64,000 bases of DNA. It comes from Immersiella caudata (taxonomy: Eukaryota; Ascomycota; Sordariomycetes; Sordariales; Lasiosphaeriaceae). Numbering within the stretch: the first letter of the stretch is position 1; each line of letters begins with the position of its first letter. The stretch spans positions 1,178,001 through 1,242,000 of the forward strand of contig JAULSU010000002.1 in NCBI GenBank assembly GCA_030512335.1, written 5' to 3'. The notes under the pieces were generated by a model. It worked only from the letters and a program-made list of their open reading frames with translations. It made no database searches and had not been told where the DNA came from. This document shows, piece by piece, positions 57,208 to 64,000 of this stretch. A program made the translations under genes and the position numbers.

Positions 57208-60072
57208 CAAGCCCTCTTCATTTTTTGGAACTCGACTCGATCTTAGATGACACGCGACGCATGGATCGTGTGGATTTGCTCACGCATACGGATGACGACC
57301 CTCACCATATTTCGACTTCGTCTACAACGACGTGACACAGCATGGCATGGCATGGCGTGTATTGAAACAAAATTGCAAAGCGAGCGGGCGTTTGTTGTTT
57401 GGGGGGTCATTGGCAGAGACGGCGTGTCTCGAAATACAGCGGAGGATTTCCGACAAGATCTGGCTTACAACATGATACCGGGCTGGGAGGAGATGGTCCT
57501 CGAGGCGTTACGGTGTCTTAACTTCATGTTTTTTTTCTTCTCTTCTTGACAAGCCTGGCCCTTGCAGTCAGTCTTTACTTTTGGAACACAATTTTTTACT
57601 TGTCACATCACGGAACATAGCATATACTTGGAGTTCAGAGGGATTGGTTTTGGTACTGGGCGGGGCGGGGAGCCGTGCAAGAAAATACCGGTCAAAGGGT
57701 TGGTTGATGACGAACACGGCAACTTGATAGACAAGGGGAGGGCACTTGGATTTGGTGGACTGACCCCGGAATGAACATGATACCAACACCTATTCACCTA
57801 TGTAATGTCTATCGCATCGCCCGAGCGGGGTTCAGAGCAATATGATGATTAGCGCACCGTCCCTAGCTTTCTCTACTAAAGTGCTGTGGATCTTGGCCCC
57901 TCTCGTCACGAGTTGTTGCAACGGTGGCATCACTAGGGAGCGAGTTTGCCCATGTGGTCCGTCTTTGCGGTATTCGGTAGTTGATGTTTGGAACGAGTGA
58001 GAGGTTCATTCCTAGGCTCCTATCCAGAGCAATTATGCCTGCCCAACCAAACAAACATAGCAAGCGATCCTGGTGGAATAAAAACATGCTCATTTCAGGG
58101 GTGTACCCATGTTTCAGCATTCATGCCGAAGCATCACCGCCGCCGCCGCCGCCGCAGGCATACAGCTACTTATCAGTTGAGTTGTCAGTTTTCGGGGGTT
58201 CAGCCCCTCGGTTCGGGCATTCCTTCCAAGTGGATTTGAAGCTTCAGTCAATCAAATGAGCTGGGTACGAAGGCCGATGCCGATGAGCGGCGCGGTGTGT
58301 TTGTGTGTTTGGATTGAAGGGTTTGGTTGAGGCGCAGCCCAGGCTTTGCAATGGGCTGGGGTGGCGGCACTGGTTTTGAGGGAAGGGAAGGGAAGGGGAA
58401 GTTGATAGCATTCCTTGCTTGATGACAAATTTTGGGGGAAGTGAGTTGACATGTGCTATTTCTTGCTGTCATGCTGAGAGGCACAGTGGGTAGAGGGTCA
58501 AGGGCAGTCGGGTCAGATATCGGCCCGCGATAAGGAAGGCGGTGCTGGAGGTGCCGGTTGCTCGGCTCGGCGATGCCATGCATGTGTTTGCCCCTTTTTG
58601 CTTGTTGAACTTTGCTTTGGGGTTCTCCTGCTAACGTCTGGTCTATTGTCGGCGGTGAGGGTAGCTAGTGATGGGACTGCCCTCGATAGCACGATGAGGG
58701 GGTGATGGACGCGACGCAATGGGGGTGAGGGTGTTCGGGATTCCCAGTTTGCTCTACCAAGTTGTAGAAACCTTTGGTAGTTCTCGATCCCAGCCCCATA
58801 ATTTGGCGTCGTCTTCTCCGGGACACGGCACAGCAGCATAGCGTACAATCAACAGAACCCACGTTGCCGATTCCACATCCTGGGAATCTATATTCTTGCG
58901 CCCGTGCCTGAAGATCAATTGCGCTACGACGAACACCGTGGGCAACCTCGGGGACACCAATGGCCTCCCGAAGCATCGCTTCCCGACCCCTTCCCTCACG
59001 AGTTCTAGATCAGAATCTAAATGGACTAAAGGGAAGGCACGTCCCTTCGTCTACTCCACAATCCCCCCTCTCCCCCTGAAGCACCCTTGGGAAGGCACCT
59101 CGTCTGCAGCAAGGCAACCACCCAAAAACAAACCACCTCCTCATCAACCGAGAAATACCACGCCCCCAGGTCCCCCCATGTTACCTACTCTTCGACAAAG
59201 TGGAGTCCCCCCTCCAGGCCGCCAAGTCCCCCAAGCGAATTTGGCTCCGTCTCAGTGTCCGGGCTAGCGCCCTCTCGGCACCGGCGAGCATCTACGGGGT
59301 GGAACCCCCTGCTTGGGTCAAGAGATGCACAAAAGGGAACTTTTGGCTGGGGGCCCAAGGGAGAGGTTCCACCGTCTACCGTGTCCGTGGGATGGACGGC
59401 GGCGGAGATGAGGGTCAATGCTTTGCGGGGATGGAAGGGGGGATGGGATGGTGTTGCGCGAGGGAAGGTTAGATGGTAGGGGTGTGTTTGCTGGTGGTGA
59501 GGGTTGAAGAATAGGTGGAGTGTGGGAGTGGAGACAGGATCGCGTCTCGAAAGGGCTCAGAGGGCCGCCGAGTCATGCTGTCAGTCTCTTGAATTGTTGA
59601 TGGGTATTAGGTGATTGGCTTTCATTTAACATGGTCTTTGTCTAAAGTCTTGCGGTTCACGGTAATTGAAGGACAGGAACACATCGTTGTATTAGAAACC
59701 CCAAGCCTCGCGCATTATCCACATGATGCATGGACAAGAGAGACAGAAACAAACCTAGCAGTCGGTGCCAACCATACCGGCAAGAAGGCTATCCTGACCA
59801 TGGATAGACAAGTAAATACTGAACAAAGTAAATGAATAGTCCTCCCAGAACAAAACAAGGTATGCCGCCGCCGAAACCATGCCCGAATTTAGTATCTGAA
59901 CGCCCGCCCCGATATTATACTGTTGACATGATAATGATATGCTGTACCTTTGCTCTCTTGGAGTTGAGATTGGCCCCTTCCTCTTCCCCTTAACACAAGA
60001 AACAATTTTGCCACCATTAAGCGCTGTTGAAACTCAGTTGATACTTCACTGTTGAATCCCGGAGACGGACAC
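57208..60072. other. Intergenic region of 2.9 kb
   Basis: No convincing gene is present. A GCC repeat of about 20 bp lies at 58138-58157. Oligo-T runs occur near 57530. Frames at 57247-57549 and 59087-59479 have no recognisable domain and no supporting exon structure. The right end is the 3' flank of GUT2. Confidence 0.45.
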
Positions 60073-62178
60073 TCAAACCGTGTCCTCCTCTTCCACGGGC
60101 TTATCATGCCTCGAGTACATCCTGTACTCCAACGATGACTTGAAGTCGATCTTGCCCTGCTCCACTTGCTTCCTCGTAACCCTCAGCATCGGTTGTGGCA
60201 AGCCCATTGACTCGAGGAATGAGACCGCTACATCATGTTAGCATCTCTTCACCATCACGTCAACCATGGGATAATTAAGATGCTTACTCTCTTTCCACTC
60301 AACCTCCTGCCTGCTCTTATCCCACTTCAGCTCCCCCGCCATGATATCAATCACTCTCGGCAATGCCTCTAACGCTGCCTGCGCGTTCAAAAACGCCAAC
60401 CTCGTCCGTCTCGCCAACACGTCCACCGCCGTCTGCGCGTACTCATGCCGTATCGCATATCTCACCTCACCGTCCACAAAGGGATACAGCTGGCTGATCC
60501 GCTCGCCCCTTGCGGGGAAGCGCTTCTCCGTAGGACGACATAAAGCCGCGACGGTCCATGCGCGATCACCGTAAGATTCGGTGAGGTGCTTGGCGACTTC
60601 GGTTTCGATGCCAAAGTGCTGGATGAGATGGATAAACAGTGTGCGGCTGAAGCCGTGGGCACCGATGAGACGGACAGAGTGGGTTTTGCACGTGCCGTCT
60701 AGGTCGGCGCCGTCGTCAATGTCTTCGGTTCCTGACACGCGCGGGGCGTTGGTCACACGGCGGGGAGTTAGGTGGAAGTGGGAGATGGCAGCGTCGACGC
60801 ACTCCTCAGCCATTTGGCGGTAGGTGGTCCATTTGCCGCCGGCGCAAGTGACCAGGCCGGAGTCGGAGACGTCGATGAGGTGGTTACGAACGAGGGATTC
60901 TGTGTTCTTCGCCTTTGGATCCGAGACCAATGGACGGAGGCCGGACCAGGCGGCGAGAACATCACCGCGGCGGACGTTGATGTCGGGGGAAAGGTAATGG
61001 GAGACTTCGTTGAGGATCCACTGGATTGACTTCTCGTCTGGGAGGGGGTTCTTGGAGATGCTGGCGGGCTCGTCAGTGGTTCCGGCGATGGTGTTGCCTT
61101 GCCAGGGTAGGAAGAAAATGACGCGGCCGTCCGAGGTGGAGGGGTCAATGAGGCCCATCTTGCCAGGGCTGTAGTAGCCGGGAAGGATGATGTGCACGCC
61201 TGAGGCGGGGGCGACAATCTCTTTGCACCTGGGGTCGTCCAGCTTGCGGATACCGTCGGTGAAGGGTCCAGTGCAGTTGATGATGCACTTGGCCTTGATG
61301 TTGAACGGCTCGGTGGACTTGCCGTCGCGCTCGGGTACGCGGTCGGTGACGGTGGCACCGGTGAGCTTGCCGTTGGAGTCCTTGAGAAGGGCGGTGACGT
61401 CCATGTGGTTGACGACAGTAGCGCCGTACAGGGCGGCGGTCATGCCGATGGACACGTTCATGCGCGAGTCGTTGTGAGCACCGTCATAATAGACCAGAGC
61501 GCCGACGAGATCGGTCTGCTTGAGCATGGGGAAGGCATCGATGGCCTTGCTCTTGGTCAGGAAATATGAGCTCTCGATGCCCTCGCTGCCGGCGAGGAAG
61601 TCGTAGAACTTGGTGCCGGCCCAGTAGTAGGGCACCTTCCACCAGTTGTCGAGCGGCAGCATGATAGGCAGCCACATGCTGAGGTGGGGGGCCGTCTGGA
61701 GGAAGTACTTGCGCTCCTTGAGGGCCTCTTTGACGAGCTCGTATTGGGAGTAGTCGAGGTTCCAGACGGCCTTCTCGAGGTAGCGCACGCCGCCGTGCAC
61801 GAGCTTGGTGCTCTTGCTGCTGGTGCCGCAGCTGAAGTCATCGCGCTCGACCACGGCAACCTTCAGTCCACGGGTTGCCGCATCGAGCGCCACACCGGTT
61901 CCCGTTGCGCCCGCGCCGATGACCAGGATGTCATACTCGTCCTCCTTCGCGCCGCTGTTGCTCTTCTTCAGGTCCGTGATCTGTTCAGCCCGGGACTTAA
62001 CACGGGGGAATCGCGGCAGCTTGAAAGTGCCATCGGCACCGAAGATCGGGGGCGGGACGACGGGGCCGTCGTAGCCGGGGATGTTTCGTGGTCGGTAGCT
62101 GTAGTAAAGAGCGCCGCCCGCTGCGCCTGCCACAGCCGCTGGGAGCAGCAGCCGCCGCGCTCTCAGTATTCGCGACAT
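60073..62178 (-). CDS. GUT2: Mitochondrial FAD glycerol-3-phosphate dehydrogenase
   Basis: This inner-membrane flavoprotein oxidises glycerol 3-phosphate to dihydroxyacetone phosphate and passes electrons to ubiquinone. It serves glycerol use and the glycerol-phosphate shuttle. Exons are 62178-60288 and 60227-60073. The intron is GTAAGC...TAG, 60 bp, with a GCTAAC branch. The product is 681 aa. The N-terminus is basic, followed by one hydrophobic segment (about 10-28, LLLPAAVAGAAGGALYY), fitting targeting and membrane anchoring. The FAD-binding GAGATGTG is at 88-95, and GGVRYLEKA, WSGLRPLV and CAGGKWTTYRQMAEE follow in the family order. The short second exon supplies the conserved end FLESMGLPQPML and RMYSRHDKP. 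Without splicing it would be lost after 12 foreign residues. Confidence 0.96.
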
Positions 62179-63247
62179 AGCAATGAAGACAGTCGACCCG
62201 TAGATTCGTTATTCTGTTCGTGCCGACGGGAGGAGGAGCAGGAGACAGGCGGCTGCGTAGAGTCTGCGTCAAGTAGTTCCAGGAGAGGAATGCGACGGCG
62301 CTGGCGAGGAGTTCCACCCGATGACGCAACTGGCGAGACGTGGGATGCGCTAGGTGTAGGACAGACCTGCGATCAAAGGTTAGCTGGAAAGCAGCGAAAA
62401 AAGTGCATGACTGGCTCGCCGCTCGCCTCTTTGGATGGCTCGAACAATTTGATATTGTTGGAGACACGTCCTCGACGGTTGATCGGCACTGGTGGTGGGG
62501 GAACTCGGGTGCTGTCGAGCAAGTCCGGTGGTCGTTCCTTGTCCCAGTCAGGCTCGGACCTTGATGATTGGAGACCGGCCCGTCTACTAAGGCCAAACGT
62601 ACACCTTCCGGCTCCTATGTCTCGGGCGAGGGGGATTGATAGTAACAAGACACATGATGACCTGCAAGCGTCTCCCTTTTCGTCCAAATGGCTCGTTTTC
62701 GCAAATAAATTTAGACGCGAACGCGGGACTGGCGACGCGGAGAGTGCGGCATCGATCGGCCCCCACGCTGCTGTGGACGCCACGTTCCCCCATCCCAATA
62801 CAGTGGTTGGCTCGCTGAAGCTCCGGGGTTCAAGCCGTCCGAGGATTTTCCGCCAATCGGTGTTGCACAGCGACAAATGATTTACCCCTTTCCTTGGATG
62901 TTTATTTAGGATGAGCTTGATGCGACAACCATCAGATTCAAACATTGCTTTGAGGTATTGAGGTTGGTCCTGTCTACCCTTCTCTTTCTGAGTTCGGAAG
63001 TCCCGAATTGATAAAGTCGAACTACTCCAACTCAACAAACCGTTTATCCACCCATCTTCTGAACGGGAAACCGTGAGAACCTCTAGCTACGTACTCGGAC
63101 ACTGTGTGGAAAATTTCACCGCTCTTGTGGTAGCCAATCTATTTCCGATCTCTGCAAATATTTTAAAGGGAAACCATCACAACATTCCCTCAGAGGATCT
63201 CTCTTCAGACACTTCCCCTCCATCATTCACCTTAACCTCAACTCAAC
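62179..63247. other. 5' flank of GUT2 and 3' flank of edge gene
   Basis: These 1.07 kb between two genes on the - strand hold the GUT2 promoter on the left. The long + frame covering 61684-62880 is antisense to GUT2 and judged spurious. No RNA gene or repeat is visible. Confidence 0.5.
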
Positions 63248-64000
63248 TCAAAGCTGAAGCATCACTCCAAACAGCAAAGCCGCGGTAATAGACATAGCAG
63301 TCTTAGCCGGCTGTAAGCTCCTTGCAGCGCCCACAGTAACAACTGAACCCGATGGTTCTGACGATGCAACTCCCTCAGTCGGCGAAGCGACACCCTCATT
63401 CGAAGGTGTCGAACCTGAGGAGTCTGAGGGATCTGACGAACCTGAAGAGCCAGGGGAACCTGAAGAACCTAGATACCCGTTAGCACACCTCTCGCCCAAC
63501 CTCCTTTCTCACAAACAACCAAGTCCGAAAAGAAAGAACGAAAAACTCACCCTGCGCCTCACAAGCCTCCTTCAACCCCTCCGTCCCCTCCAACTCCTCC
63601 AGCTTCTTCTTCGCCTTCTCCATCTTCTCCTTCAACTTCTCCGCACCACCCTCACCACTCACCGTCCCATTCGCTCCATTCCCCGCCAACCACGCCCTCA
63701 ACCTCTCCAAGTCCTCACAATCCCCTTTCACCTCTCTCTCCTTACAAAACTCTACCACCGTCGCATTCCCCTGCAGCTCCTGTAACCTTACCACCCCCTC
63801 CGCCGCCTCCGTCTTTAACTTCTCCACCTTCGTCGCGTTCCCCTTCGCTTTTTCCTCAAGCTTCGCACTATCCGCCATAGTCTCCTGCAACTTCTGCAGT
63901 TTTTTCATCTCCCTGCAGGCATCTTTCATTTCATCCTCGGCAAATAACTTCGTGCACTCTGCCATGAGGGTGGTGTTGGCTTGGAGAGCGGCGATTTGTT
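63248..64000 (-). CDS. Partial secreted coiled-coil protein with GPI-anchor signal
   Basis: The 3' part of a gene runs off the right edge; its start is not in the window. The upstream exon is open to 63998. Intron 63469-63550 (GTGAGT...TAG, GCTAAC branch) joins CEAQ to GSSGSPG. The visible 223 residues comprise a charged helical region with Lys/Glu-rich heptads and six well-spaced cysteines (ECTK, DACRE, EFCKE, GDCED, EACEA), then a Ser/Gly/Pro-rich stretch of about 50 residues. It ends in a hydrophobic tail (SITAALLFGVMLQL) preceded by small residues. That tail is the form of a GPI-anchor signal, so a wall or plasma-membrane protein is likely. Family unknown. Confidence 0.75.

Noticed and set aside
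62820..62840. tRNA B-box-like GGTTCAAGCC
   Set aside because: No A-box, acceptor stem or cloverleaf can be drawn around it.
61684..62880. 398-aa frame on + antisense to GUT2
   Set aside because: It is a shadow of the GC-rich GUT2 coding sequence and its upstream flank, with no domain. The GUT2 frame on the other strand is certain.

Overview
This window is nuclear DNA of a filamentous ascomycete (Pezizomycotina, probably Sordariomycetes). The evidence is short GT-AG introns (mostly 49-120 bp) with CTAAC-like branch sites, GC-rich coding sequence, a Zn2Cys6 regulator with a UPC2-like middle region, a 2EXR-domain protein, and orthologues of ORC5, YPT1, RAD57, YAT2, NTMT1/TAE1, MCH1, TYW4/PPM2, an RGS protein and GUT2. 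The species cannot be fixed from the sequence alone.

Layout. 1-3264 is gene-free and repeat-rich: perfect hairpins, a 14-bp tandem repeat, an A/T palindrome and a long array of degenerate 21-bp units. 3265-14804 is compact: ORC5(-), Zn2Cys6 factor(+), secreted Cys-rich one-pass membrane protein(+), YPT1(-), a conserved unknown(+) and a SET-domain protein(-). 14805-19393 is a gene desert. 19394-22677 holds a 2EXR protein(-) and a calcineurin-like phosphoesterase(+) broken by two in-frame stops. After 2.3 kb without genes come a carnitine acyltransferase(+), RAD57(+) and an MFS transporter(-). 31917-36251 is a second desert. 36252-46264 is dense again: NTMT1(-), F-box protein(-), a Tc1/mariner-type MITE, MCH1(+) and the three-module wybutosine protein(+). 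46265-55224 is a 9-kb desert. It is followed by an RGS protein(+), a small unknown reading frame directly behind it, GUT2(-), and a GPI-anchor-type protein(-) cut by the right edge.

The genes form no biosynthetic cluster. They are housekeeping and regulatory genes: replication origin recognition, recombination repair, ER-Golgi traffic, carnitine-acetyl shuttling, glycerol-3-phosphate oxidation, tRNA and protein methylation, and G-protein signalling. I see no tRNA or rRNA gene and no intact transposase.

The main novelties are sequence patterns. One is a dispersed repeat family with 21-bp periodicity at seven or more intergenic sites, including four same-orientation copies of an element of roughly 85-100 bp. 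A second is a recurrent switch of coding-strand composition, from C-rich in the 5' part to G-rich in the 3' part, in most genes on both strands. A third is the MITE. Exon boundaries were derived by hand from splice signals and reading-frame continuity. All spliced coding lengths given are multiples of three.
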